The notes under the pieces were generated by a model that was not told the origin of the DNA, did no database searches, and saw only the letters and a program-made list of their open reading frames with translations. DNA of 64,000 nt from G020354785 sp964534745 (GTDB lineage Bacteria > Bacteroidota > Bacteroidia > Bacteroidales > UBA10428), in contig CAZHQW010000003.1 of NCBI GenBank assembly GCA_964534745.1, forward strand, positions 1 to 64,000, given 5' to 3'. Shown one piece after another: positions 43,549 through 52,190 of this stretch (its first letter is position 1; every line of letters begins with the position of its first letter). The position numbers were made by a program, and so were the translations under genes.

Positions 43549-46326
43549 TTAATGTGCCTCCAGCCAGTTTTCTCCCACTCCTATATCTGTTATTAAAGGG
43601 ATTTCAAGCCTTACAGCATTCTCCATTTCGTATTTGACCAACTTTTTAATCTCTTCAAGTTCAGGCCTGTAAACATCAAATATAAGTTCATCATGTACCT
43701 GTAATATCATCCTGGTCCGGTACCTTCCTGAAAGCCTTTTATGGATGTTAACCATCGCAAGTTTGATTATATCTGCCGCCGAACCCTGGAGAGGTGTATT
43801 TATGGCATTACGTTCGGCCATGCCTCTGATAAGGGCATTTGCAGAATTAATATCTTTAAGATACCTTCTCCTTCCGAAAATCGTTTCTGCATATCCCTTT
43901 TCCTTTGCCATTTCTATCGATTTCTCCATATACTCCTTTACCTTGCCATAGGAATTGAAATAGCTGTCAATTAGCTTTTTGGCATCCGCGCGCGAAATAT
44001 TCAGCCTTTGCGATAAACCGAAAGCCGATATCCCGTATATTATACCGAAGTTTGCTGTTTTTGCTTTCCTTCTCATTTCAGGTGTAACGTTTTCAGGCCT
44101 TATATTATAAATCTTCCCCGCTGTGGCTGAATGAATATCTTCATTATTCCTGAAAGCCTCTAGCATATTTGCATCCTTGCTAAGATGCGCCATAAGTCTG
44201 AGTTCAATCTGCGAATAGTCTGCCGAAAGAAGCACATGATCTTTGTCTGAAGCTACAAACGACTTTCTTATTTCACGGCCTCTTTCTTCTCTTATCGGAA
44301 TGTTTTGCAGGTTTGGGTTCTTTGAGCTCAATCTTCCGGTAGTAACCCAGGCCTGCTCAAAAGAAGTATGTATTTTACCCGTCTTTTGATTTATCAGCTT
44401 AGGCAGGGCCTCCACGTATGTTGAAAGTAATTTCTTCAGAGCCCGGTAATCAAGTACCTTATCAATGATATCATGCTTATCCTTTAAACGGACAAGGACT
44501 TCTTCACTGGTTGAATACTGCTTTGTTTTTGTTTTCTGTATTCCCCCTGAAATATTAAGCTTTTCAAATAGTATCTCCCCCAGCTGTTTTGGTGATGATA
44601 TATTGAATTCTATCCCGGCAAGAGTATAAATTTCCTTTTCTATGCTTATGATCTGGTCTCTCAACTCTTTTGCATACTTGCCCAGATTCTTCGTATTTAG
44701 CTTGAATCCCGCTTTTTCCATATCAGCAAGTACCCTAATCAAAGGCATTTCAATTCTTTCTGCCAGTTCTGTCATTCCGTTCTTCTTTAATTCATCTGCC
44801 AGTATTTTATATAACTGCCATGTCAGGTCAGCGTCTTCCCCCGCATATTCCCTGATAACATCTATATCCACGCTTCTCATGCTCAGCTGGTTCTTCCCTT
44901 TTTTCCCTATAAGTTCCTCAATAGAAACCGGATTATAATTCAAGTAGTTTGATGCCAGATATTCAAGGTTATGTTTAAGATCAGGCTGAATCAGATAATG
45001 TGCAATCATTGTATCAAATAAGTCACCCTTAACTTCTATATCATAATTACCTAATACCTGCATATCATATTTAATATTCTGCCCGATTTTCTTTATCCTT
45101 TCATCCGAAAACACCTTCCTGAATTCAGATGCCACAGGCCTGGCCTCATTCTGTCTGGCAGGAACCGGCACATAATATGCTTCATTCTGCTTATTTGAAA
45201 AAGACATCCCGACAAGCTCAGACTTGTGGACATCGAGACTCGTGGTTTCAGTATCGAAACTGAATTCCTTGAGATTTGAAAGCTTGTTTATGAGCTTTGC
45301 TCTTTTGTCTTTTGTGTCGGACAATTGGTATTTATGCCTGACCGTAGTAATATTATCCTTATCCGTTGGCTTTTGGGAGGATGTATTAATGCCCCGGCTC
45401 TGAAACAGATCCTGCTGAACTGCAACAGAACCATTACTTACCGATATATCCTCCACATTAAGAATTCTAGCGGCCAGTGTTCTGAATTCGAGTTCTTTAA
45501 AGACCTTTACCAGTGAATCCCTGTCAGGTTCCTTAATTGCAAGATCATTGATATTTATATCAACAGGAGCATCAACTACAATGGTCACAAGTTTTTTTGA
45601 GAGATCTACCTGTTGTTTGTATTTTAGAATATTTTCCTTTTGCTGGCCTTTAAGTTCATCAATGTGTTCATAGATTTTATCCAGATCATTATATTTTTCT
45701 ATAAGGCCTTTGGCTGTTTTTTCTCCTATGCCGGGAACACCCGGAATATTATCGGTGCTGTCTCCCCATAATGCCAATACATCAATTACATTCACGGGTT
45801 TGCTGACCCTGAAGCTATCTTTAACTTCATTTACTCCTATTATCTCTACATCACTTCCTGATCGTCTTGGCTTATATATAAATATGTTTTCAGAAACCAG
45901 CTGGGCATAATCTTTATCAGATGTCATCATATAAGTCATAAATCCCTCTTTTTCAGCCCTTTTTGCCAGTGTTCCAATAACATCATCCGCTTCATATCCG
46001 TTTACTTCGATAACATTAATATTGAATCCCCTTATTATATCCTTGATATACGGGACTGACGACTTTATTTCCTCCGGGGTTTTTAGTCTTGTAGCTTTAT
46101 ATTCCTTGAATATCTCATGTCTGAATGTCGGAGGAGGAGGATCAAAAACAACAGCAATATGAGTGGGTTTCTCCTTTCTTATAACTTCATCAAGGGTATT
46201 TGTAAATCCGAATATTGCTGAAGTGTTCATCCCTGTTGAATTTTTTATAGGATGATTTATAAAAGCGTAATAAGCACGGAAAATAAGTGCATACGCGTCA
46301 AACAAAAAGAGCTTTTTATCAGACAT
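43549..46326 (-). CDS. polA: DNA polymerase I
   Basis: A 925-residue PolA with three domains: the 5' nuclease (about 1-290, FLFDAYALIFRAY, GDSTDNIPGVPGIGEKTA), a 3'-5' proofreading exonuclease with Asp358 and Glu360 (FDTETTSLD), which appears active, and the family A polymerase (about 550-925) with motif A DYSQIELR (Asp703) and motif C VHDEL (Asp879). It fills repair gaps and removes Okazaki primers. The start region faces a divergent prenyl synthase, and a -7 promoter element lies at 46357-46364. Confidence 0.97.
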   Translation of the reverse strand: MSDKKLFLFDAYALIFRAYYAFINHPIKNSTGMNTSAIFGFTNTLDEVIRKEKPTHIAVVFDPPPPTFRHEIFKEYKATRLKTPEEIKSSVPYIKDIIRGFNINVIEVNGYEADDVIGTLAKRAEKEGFMTYMMTSDKDYAQLVSENIFIYKPRRSGSDVEIIGVNEVKDSFRVSKPVNVIDVLALWGDSTDNIPGVPGIGEKTAKGLIEKYNDLDKIYEHIDELKGQQKENILKYKQQVDLSKKLVTIVVDAPVDININDLAIKEPDRDSLVKVFKELEFRTLAARILNVEDISVSNGSVAVQQDLFQSRGINTSSQKPTDKDNITTVRHKYQLSDTKDKRAKLINKLSNLKEFSFDTETTSLDVHKSELVGMSFSNKQNEAYYVPVPARQNEARPVASEFRKVFSDERIKKIGQNIKYDMQVLGNYDIEVKGDLFDTMIAHYLIQPDLKHNLEYLASNYLNYNPVSIEELIGKKGKNQLSMRSVDIDVIREYAGEDADLTWQLYKILADELKKNGMTELAERIEMPLIRVLADMEKAGFKLNTKNLGKYAKELRDQIISIEKEIYTLAGIEFNISSPKQLGEILFEKLNISGGIQKTKTKQYSTSEEVLVRLKDKHDIIDKVLDYRALKKLLSTYVEALPKLINQKTGKIHTSFEQAWVTTGRLSSKNPNLQNIPIREERGREIRKSFVASDKDHVLLSADYSQIELRLMAHLSKDANMLEAFRNNEDIHSATAGKIYNIRPENVTPEMRRKAKTANFGIIYGISAFGLSQRLNISRADAKKLIDSYFNSYGKVKEYMEKSIEMAKEKGYAETIFGRRRYLKDINSANALIRGMAERNAINTPLQGSAADIIKLAMVNIHKRLSGRYRTRMILQVHDELIFDVYRPELEEIKKLVKYEMENAVRLEIPLITDIGVGENWLEAH

Positions 46327-46356
46327 AAGTCCTGATTATTTTATAATTGACAAATA

Positions 46357-46364
46357 CAAATATA
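46357..46364 (-). promoter_or_regulatory. -7 promoter element of polA
   Basis: On the minus strand this reads TATATTTG, matching TAnnTTTG, and gives a leader of about 25 bases before the polA ATG at 46326. No -33 box is clear. Confidence 0.5.
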
Positions 46365-46414
46365 TGGCTAATTTGAATTTAATTCTTTTTTCTGCCACAA
46401 AAGGACATACCTTA

Positions 46415-46449
46415 TTTTGTCAAAACCTTAGTAATTATTATTAAATTTG
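46415..46449 (+). promoter_or_regulatory. -33/-7 promoter of the long-chain prenyl synthase gene
   Basis: TTTTG at 46415-46419 and TAAATTTG at 46442-46449 match the two Bacteroidota elements, with a 22-base spacer that is slightly long. The ATG at 46469 would follow a leader of only about a dozen bases. Confidence 0.55.
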
Positions 46450-46468
46450 GTCTTTGAAAAAAAATTAT

Positions 46469-47443
46469 ATGCCTGACCTTTCTGCAATAAAGATAGCGAT
46501 AGACCTCGAGTTGAAAGTATTTGAATCAGAGTTCAAAAGTATAATGAGGAGTAAAATTCCTTTGCTCAACATTGTCACAAACTATATAATTCGCAGAAAA
46601 GGCAAACAAATGCGGCCCATGTTCGTCTTTCTTACTGCCAAGCTTCTTGGCGAAGTTACTCCGGCAACATATATAGCTGCTGCCCTTATTGAAATACTTC
46701 ATACAGCTACACTTATTCATGATGATGTTGTGGATGATTCACGCGAAAGACGAGGATTTTTATCAATTAACGCTATCTGGAAATCAAAAATAGCTGTGCT
46801 TGTAGGTGATTATTTGCTGTCAAGGGGTTTACTACTGGCGGTTAATAATAAGCAATACGAGCTTCTGGATATTGTATCCAGCGCTGTTAAAGAGATGAGT
46901 GAAGGTGAATTGCTACAGATTCAAAAATCCAGGAAATTAAACCTGACCGAAGAACAGTACTATGAGATAATAAGGAAAAAGACTGCTGCACTAATTGCAT
47001 CCTGCACAGCATGCGGTGCAAAATCTGTTTCGGCAGGAGATGAGGTTGTGAAGCAGTTATGGAAATTTGGAGAGTATGTAGGTATGGCCTTCCAGATTAA
47101 GGATGATCTGCTTGATTACCACGACAGAAATATAATAGGAAAACCAACCGGAAACGATATAAAGGAAAAAAAGCTCACATTGCCCTTGATTTATGTATTG
47201 TCGAATAATAACAAAACAGACAGCAGGAAAATTTTAAGGCTTATCAGCAATAACCACAAGAATTCAAAAAATATAATTGAAGTAATTGATTTTGTCAAAA
47301 AGAATGGGGGAATTGAATATTCACAGAATAAAATGGTGGAATACAGGAATAAGGCTCTTGATATTATTGCCGGTTATCCTGATTCAGGCATAAAAAAATC
47401 ACTTATTGATCTTGTAAATTTCACTACCACAAGGACCGTATAA
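46469..47443 (+). CDS. long-chain polyprenyl diphosphate synthase
   Basis: A 324-residue trans-prenyltransferase of the IspB/heptaprenyl class. Both aspartate motifs are intact: DDVVD at 85-89 and KDDLLDYHD later. GKQMRP lies at 45-50. The residue five before the first Asp motif is a small Ala, which by the chain-length rule permits long products, unlike Phe in the synthase at 4866-5840. It probably makes the menaquinone side chain. The ATG at 46469 (MPDLSAI) is preferred over a TTG at 46454. Confidence 0.92.
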   Translation: MPDLSAIKIAIDLELKVFESEFKSIMRSKIPLLNIVTNYIIRRKGKQMRPMFVFLTAKLLGEVTPATYIAAALIEILHTATLIHDDVVDDSRERRGFLSINAIWKSKIAVLVGDYLLSRGLLLAVNNKQYELLDIVSSAVKEMSEGELLQIQKSRKLNLTEEQYYEIIRKKTAALIASCTACGAKSVSAGDEVVKQLWKFGEYVGMAFQIKDDLLDYHDRNIIGKPTGNDIKEKKLTLPLIYVLSNNNKTDSRKILRLISNNHKNSKNIIEVIDFVKKNGGIEYSQNKMVEYRNKALDIIAGYPDSGIKKSLIDLVNFTTTRTV

Positions 47444-47477
47444 GAATTCCGCACACTGCCACTCAATTTGTTTATTT

Positions 47478-47496
47478 AGCTGATATTCAGCTTTTT
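47478..47496 (+). terminator. intrinsic terminator between convergent prenyl synthase and uvrC
   Basis: AGCTGA (47478-47483) pairs with TCAGCT (47487-47492) around a TAT loop, followed directly by TTTTT. It lies 35 bases after the prenyl-synthase stop and touches the uvrC stop on the other strand. Confidence 0.6.
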
Positions 47497-49294
47497 ATCT
47501 TCTAAAATACTCATATACAACATTGGCTTTCTTTTCGCCTATAACATCAGCTAATTGCTCCAGTCCTGCATTTTTAACAGCGTTCATATCATTAAACCTC
47601 TGCAATAACTTTTGAATAGTCTTATCCCCAATCCCGGGTATATTATTTATTTCAGACTTAAGTGAAGATTTTATTCTTCTTTTTCTGTGAAATTCGATTC
47701 CAAATCTGTGTGCCTCATTTCTTATACTCTGAATTAGTTTCAGGCTTTGCGAATTTTTGTTTAGATAAAGAGGGACCGGATCCCCCGGGAAATATATTAC
47801 TTCAAGTCTTTTGGCTATTCCTATAAATATTGGTTTTTGTTTTAATTCCAGTGTTTGCAGGCTTTTCAATGCCGCGTTTAGTTGTCCCTTCCCTCCGTCA
47901 ATTATCACAAGCTGTGGCAGGGATTCATTTTCCTCTGTTAACCTCTTGAACCGCCTGAATACTACTTCCCCCATTGAGGCAAAATCATTTATTCCTCTAA
48001 CTGTCTTAATTATAAAATGGCGGTACTCCTTTTTACTGGGTTTTGAATTTCTGAATACAACACATGAAGCCACTGTATCTGCTCCCTGTATATTTGATAT
48101 ATCAAAACATTCAATATGATATGGCAATTCCTTTAACCTGAGATCCTGTTTAAGTGTGTTCAACAATATGTCTGTCCGTTTATCTATTTTATTATCAGCC
48201 TTTTGCCTTGATTTTTCATACCCGTAGTTCTTAGCATTTCTATATGAAAGTTGCAGCAGTTTCTTTTTATCTCCCTTTATTGGAACGACCGTTTTTGCAT
48301 TTTTAAAGTCAACATCCATTTTAAAAGGCACTATTATTTCACCGGAATCACTTTTAAGCTTTTCCCTTATTTCTACAATGGCGAAAGACAGCAGCTCCTC
48401 CCTGTTTTCCTCAATACGCTTTACCATTTCAATTGTATGAGACTGAATAATTGCCCCTTTTACGACCTTGAGATAATTTACATAAGCAACATTTTCCTCA
48501 TCAACTATAGAAAATACGTCAATATTGTTAATTCTTGAGCTAACTACTGTTGATTTGCTCCTGAACTTCTCCAGTACCTCGGTCTTCTTCTTTATTAAAT
48601 CTGCCTCTTCAAACCGGTAACCTGAAGCATACTGTTTCATTAAATCATTAAGGTAATTTATCACATGTTGTAAATTTCCTTTCAGTATCTGCCTTATTTG
48701 TTTTATTGAGCTGTTATAGTCCTGTTCTGACTGAAGTTTTTCACAGGGTCCTTTGCAGTTCCCCAGGTGATATTCGAGGCATACTTTATATTTCCCCTTG
48801 TTAATATTTTCCTCTGAAAGGTTGTAGTTGCAATTGCGCAGATTATATAACTGTTTCACAAGGTTCAGCAATGTCCTAACCATTATAGCTGATGTATAGG
48901 GGCCAAAATACTCGGAGCCGTCTTTTTCCAGTCTTCTTGTCATGAATACCCTTGGGAACCGTTCTTTTTTTATACATATCCAAGGAAAAGTCTTATCATC
49001 TTTCAATAGAACATTATACCTGGGTAAATGCTTTTTTATGAAATTATTTTCCAGTAAAAGTGCATCAGATTCATTTTCAACAATCACATGTTTTATATCG
49101 GCTATTTTTCTGACAAGTACCTCTGTTTTATAGCTGGTTTTCTTTGAAGCAGTGAAATATGAGGATACCCTTTTCCTCAGGTTTTTTGCCTTTCCTATAT
49201 ATATAATATTACCGGACTTATCAATAAATTGATATATGCCGGGTTTGTCCGGTAAAAGCGCGATAGTATTCCCAAGTTTTTCTTTAATCACCAT
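47495..49294 (-). CDS. uvrC: excinuclease ABC subunit C
   Basis: UvrC makes both incisions in nucleotide-excision repair. The 599-residue protein has the N-terminal GIY-YIG nuclease (PGIYQFIDKSGNIIYIGKAKNLRKR, about 18-42), a Cys-rich segment (about 150-165), the UVR domain (about 200-235), the C-terminal RNase H-like nuclease (HIECFDISNIQGADTVASCV) and terminal helix-hairpin-helices (NIPGIGDKTIQKLL). All parts are present. It is the last gene of the long minus-strand series and is separated from mnmG by 59 bases with two parS-like palindromes. Confidence 0.96.
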   Translation of the reverse strand: MVIKEKLGNTIALLPDKPGIYQFIDKSGNIIYIGKAKNLRKRVSSYFTASKKTSYKTEVLVRKIADIKHVIVENESDALLLENNFIKKHLPRYNVLLKDDKTFPWICIKKERFPRVFMTRRLEKDGSEYFGPYTSAIMVRTLLNLVKQLYNLRNCNYNLSEENINKGKYKVCLEYHLGNCKGPCEKLQSEQDYNSSIKQIRQILKGNLQHVINYLNDLMKQYASGYRFEEADLIKKKTEVLEKFRSKSTVVSSRINNIDVFSIVDEENVAYVNYLKVVKGAIIQSHTIEMVKRIEENREELLSFAIVEIREKLKSDSGEIIVPFKMDVDFKNAKTVVPIKGDKKKLLQLSYRNAKNYGYEKSRQKADNKIDKRTDILLNTLKQDLRLKELPYHIECFDISNIQGADTVASCVVFRNSKPSKKEYRHFIIKTVRGINDFASMGEVVFRRFKRLTEENESLPQLVIIDGGKGQLNAALKSLQTLELKQKPIFIGIAKRLEVIYFPGDPVPLYLNKNSQSLKLIQSIRNEAHRFGIEFHRKRRIKSSLKSEINNIPGIGDKTIQKLLQRFNDMNAVKNAGLEQLADVIGEKKANVVYEYFRR

Positions 49295-49303
49295 TTATAG
49301 TTA

Positions 49304-49319
49304 AGTTCCACGTGGAAAT
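49304..49319. other. parS-like palindrome, imperfect copy
   Basis: AGTTCCACGTGGAAAT differs from the perfect copy 19 bases to the right only at the outer positions and keeps the CCACGTGG core. The ParB-binding consensus is TGTTNCACGTGAAACA. It is located between uvrC and mnmG. Confidence 0.6.
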
Positions 49320-49337
49320 ATCCTGATGAATGAATTA

Positions 49338-49353
49338 TGTTCCACGTGGAACA
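49338..49353. other. parS-like palindrome, perfect copy
   Basis: TGTTCCACGTGGAACA is a perfect 16-bp palindrome and one transition away from the widespread ParB site TGTTCCACGTGAAACA. It ends directly before the mnmG stop codon (49354-49356). mnmG (gidA) is commonly beside the parAB/oriC region in bacteria, which fits a chromosome-segregation role. No parA or parB is in the window. Confidence 0.75.
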
Positions 49354-51225
49354 TTATCTTCCCAAATGGACCAGCAACACATTAATATCAGCCGGAGAAA
49401 CCCCAGATATCCTCAACGCCTGTCCGATTGTCCTTGGCTTTATCCTTGCCAGTTTTTGTCTTCCCTCAGTAGAAATTGACTTAAGCTTGCTATAATCAAT
49501 ATTCTTACTTATTTTAATATTTTCAAGCCTCTTTATTTTCCCTGCCTGCTCTTTTTCCCTTTTTATATAGCCGTCGTACTTTATTTCAATTTCGCTTAGT
49601 TCTATTATATCGTCCCGGCTAAACCCAATATTATCAACTATTTCTTTAATTTGACTTATATAATCTATTAAATCACAGATTTTTATTTGAGGCCTTAGAA
49701 GCAAATTATACAGCTTTACACTTTGATTTATCTCAGATGTATTCTTATCCCTTAGCAGCATATTAATATCATCCGGCTTTACGCTAAAATTCTTAATAAA
49801 CTCTATCAATTCATTCTTTTTGTTTATTTTATATTTTAACCTGTTAATCCTTTCTTTTCCTGCCAATCCAATTTTATAAGCTTTTTCAGTTAGCCTTTCA
49901 TCTGCGTTATCCTGCCTCAGCATTATTCTGTATTCCGCTCTGGAAGTAAACATCCTGTATGGCTCATCCACGCCCTTATTAATCAAATCATCAATTAAAA
50001 CCCCTATATATGCTTCATCCCTTCCCAGTACAAATTCTCCCTTATTGTTAATTTTAAGGTGAGCATTTATTCCTGCCATTATTCCCTGTGCTCCAGCCTC
50101 CTCATATCCCGTAGTCCCGTTTATCTGTCCTGCAAAATATAATCCTTCGATTTTTCTTGTTTCAAGCGTATAATTAAGCTGGGTCGGAGGATAATAGTCA
50201 TATTCAATAGCATATCCCGGCCTGAACATCCTCACATTTTCAAGTCCCTTTATAGTTTTCATCGCTTCATACTGTATATCTATAGGTAAAGATGATGAAA
50301 ATCCGTTTAAATAATACTCAATATTATTGATCCCTTCCGGCTCAACGAATAGCTGGTGTCTTTTTTTATCGGAAAATGTTACTATTTTGCCTTCAATACT
50401 GGGGCAGTACCTTGGTCCGATTCCCTTTATCGTCCCGTTAAACAATGGAGAATCTCCAAAGCCCTTTTTTAGTATATTATGGGTCTTCTCGTTTGTATAC
50501 GTAATATAACAACTCTTTTGCGTTACTATCCTTCGCTTTGACAAATATGAAAATGCGCCTCCTTCTTCATCACCCTTTTGCTCCTTTAATACTGAAAAAT
50601 TAATTGTTCTTCCATCCAGCCTTGCGGGAGTTCCCGTTTTCATCCTGCTTACCTCGAAACCTGCTTTTTCAAGCTGCCGTGATATTCCTGATGAAACAGG
50701 TTCCGATATCCTTCCCCCGCTTACTTTTACTTTTCCTATATGAATCATTCCGTTTTCAAATGTTCCGCATGCAAGAATCACAGATTTTGAATAGAACTTT
50801 ACATTGTTTATTGTCAAAATTCCTTTTACCCTGTTTCTTTCTATAATTAATTCCTTTACATTATCCTGCCATAAATCAATGTTTTTATTCTTCTCAATAA
50901 CTTTTCTCCATTCCATATAAAATTTCATCCTGTCGCATTGTGCCCGCGGACTCCACATTGCCGGACCCTTTGATTTATTAAGCATCCTGAACTGAATCAT
51001 GCTTTTGTCAGTTACAATTCCTGAATATCCACCCAGAGCATCTAATTCCCGTATAATCTGCCCTTTTGCTATTCCACCCATAGCAGGATTACATGACATC
51101 TGCGCTATTTTGGTCATATCCATAGTTATCAATAGGACTTTTGAGCCTATATTTGCTCCTGCACATGCTGCTTCACATCCTGCATGTCCTGCTCCTACAA
51201 CAATAATGTCATATTCACTAGTCAT
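49354..51225 (-). CDS. mnmG: tRNA uridine-5-carboxymethylaminomethyl synthesis protein MnmG (GidA)
   Basis: MnmG is the FAD subunit of the MnmE-MnmG complex that modifies wobble U34 to (c)mnm5U. The 623-residue protein has the dinucleotide-binding GAGHAGCE (11-18), CNPAMGGIAKGQ (about 46-57) and GQINGTTGYEEAGAQG (about 367-382). Its length and C-terminal helices are typical. It overlaps nothing; ybeY ends 16 bases upstream of its ATG. parS-like sites follow its stop. Confidence 0.97.
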   Translation of the reverse strand: MTSEYDIIVVGAGHAGCEAACAGANIGSKVLLITMDMTKIAQMSCNPAMGGIAKGQIIRELDALGGYSGIVTDKSMIQFRMLNKSKGPAMWSPRAQCDRMKFYMEWRKVIEKNKNIDLWQDNVKELIIERNRVKGILTINNVKFYSKSVILACGTFENGMIHIGKVKVSGGRISEPVSSGISRQLEKAGFEVSRMKTGTPARLDGRTINFSVLKEQKGDEEGGAFSYLSKRRIVTQKSCYITYTNEKTHNILKKGFGDSPLFNGTIKGIGPRYCPSIEGKIVTFSDKKRHQLFVEPEGINNIEYYLNGFSSSLPIDIQYEAMKTIKGLENVRMFRPGYAIEYDYYPPTQLNYTLETRKIEGLYFAGQINGTTGYEEAGAQGIMAGINAHLKINNKGEFVLGRDEAYIGVLIDDLINKGVDEPYRMFTSRAEYRIMLRQDNADERLTEKAYKIGLAGKERINRLKYKINKKNELIEFIKNFSVKPDDINMLLRDKNTSEINQSVKLYNLLLRPQIKICDLIDYISQIKEIVDNIGFSRDDIIELSEIEIKYDGYIKREKEQAGKIKRLENIKISKNIDYSKLKSISTEGRQKLARIKPRTIGQALRISGVSPADINVLLVHLGR

Positions 51226-51241
51226 ATAACCAAGAAAAAAT

Positions 51242-51655
51242 CTACGAATTTAAATAAAAATTTTCCTTATTTGTCATTAATTCCTTTTCCCTGTCAGTTT
51301 TATCCCCGTACCCTATAAGATGCAAAACCCCGTGAATAATAACACGTTTCATTTCTTTATCGAAATCCCCTTCAGAATATATTTTACTGTTATCTTTTAT
51401 TCTATCAACACTTATGTATACTTCTCCGCCAACAGTATTCTTAAATTTATTGCCAAATACCATAACATCCGTATAATATGCCCTGTTCAGAAATTCTTTA
51501 TTTAAATTAAGGATGGCTTTATCTGATGTGAAAATAATGCTAATCTCTCCTCTTCTGTATCCTTCCCCGTTGATTATGGAGTTTATTAAATTACTATAAT
51601 TCTCTTCTTCAACTAACCTAAATGAAGTGTCTTTATAATAATATTTTACATTCAA
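51242..51655 (-). CDS. ybeY: endoribonuclease YbeY
   Basis: YbeY is a metal-dependent RNase acting in 16S rRNA 3' maturation and ribosome quality control. The 137-residue protein shows the family motif HGVLHLIGY with His108 and His112. In the usual HGxLHLxGYDH motif the third ligand is a His; here that position is Asp118 (GYGDK), a variation I recall as common in Bacteroidota rather than a sign of decay. It is flanked by the RsbW-like gene (4-base gap) and mnmG. Confidence 0.93.
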   Translation of the reverse strand: MNVKYYYKDTSFRLVEEENYSNLINSIINGEGYRRGEISIIFTSDKAILNLNKEFLNRAYYTDVMVFGNKFKNTVGGEVYISVDRIKDNSKIYSEGDFDKEMKRVIIHGVLHLIGYGDKTDREKELMTNKENFYLNS

Positions 51656-51659
51656 ATAT

Positions 51660-52058
51660 TTATTTCAAATTAAATTCCAGCACGACAGTTGCCCCGTTTC
51701 GTGAAAACTCAATCCCGTCTGATAATTTTTCCATCAAAAATATTCCTCTGCCGTTAATATTTTCAATATTTTCAGGGGCTGTAGGATCCGGAATATTTTT
51801 GTAGTCAAATCCATCTCCTTCATCGTCTACTCTGATTTTTAACTTTTTTTCGTCCTTATTTATTATGATATTGACTAATTTGTTCTCATCCAGTTTATTT
51901 CCATGCAAAATCGCGTTATTAGCTGCCTCCAGTGCTGCTATCAGTATATTTCCATATAAATCCGAGCTAATATTGTATTCAGCTGATATATCATCTACAA
52001 GCTTCTCCACCTTCCTCAGATTTTCAATTTTCGATCTTATTTCATATTTTTTTTCCAT
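51660..52058 (-). CDS. RsbW-type ATP-binding anti-sigma/serine kinase
   Basis: A 132-residue GHKL-fold protein of the RsbW/SpoIIAB type. The N box ALEAANNAILHG (about 43-54), G1 box DDEGDGFDY (about 77-85) and G2 box GRGIFLMEKL (about 103-112) are intact. Such proteins phosphorylate STAS-domain antagonists or bind sigma factors. No partner STAS or sigma gene is adjacent; the SiaC-family proteins elsewhere in the window are STAS-like, but a link is speculative. It is probably co-transcribed with ybeY. Confidence 0.85.
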   Translation of the reverse strand: MEKKYEIRSKIENLRKVEKLVDDISAEYNISSDLYGNILIAALEAANNAILHGNKLDENKLVNIIINKDEKKLKIRVDDEGDGFDYKNIPDPTAPENIENINGRGIFLMEKLSDGIEFSRNGATVVLEFNLK

Positions 52059-52190
52059 TTACGTATATTTTCAATAAATATCTCCGCGTTCCCCCTTTTA
52101 TACTGCATTTAATTAATTATGTTACTAAATTAATTAATTTCTATCCGAAAATAGTAAAAAATCGCCTAATTTATTTATAAAATTTAATGC

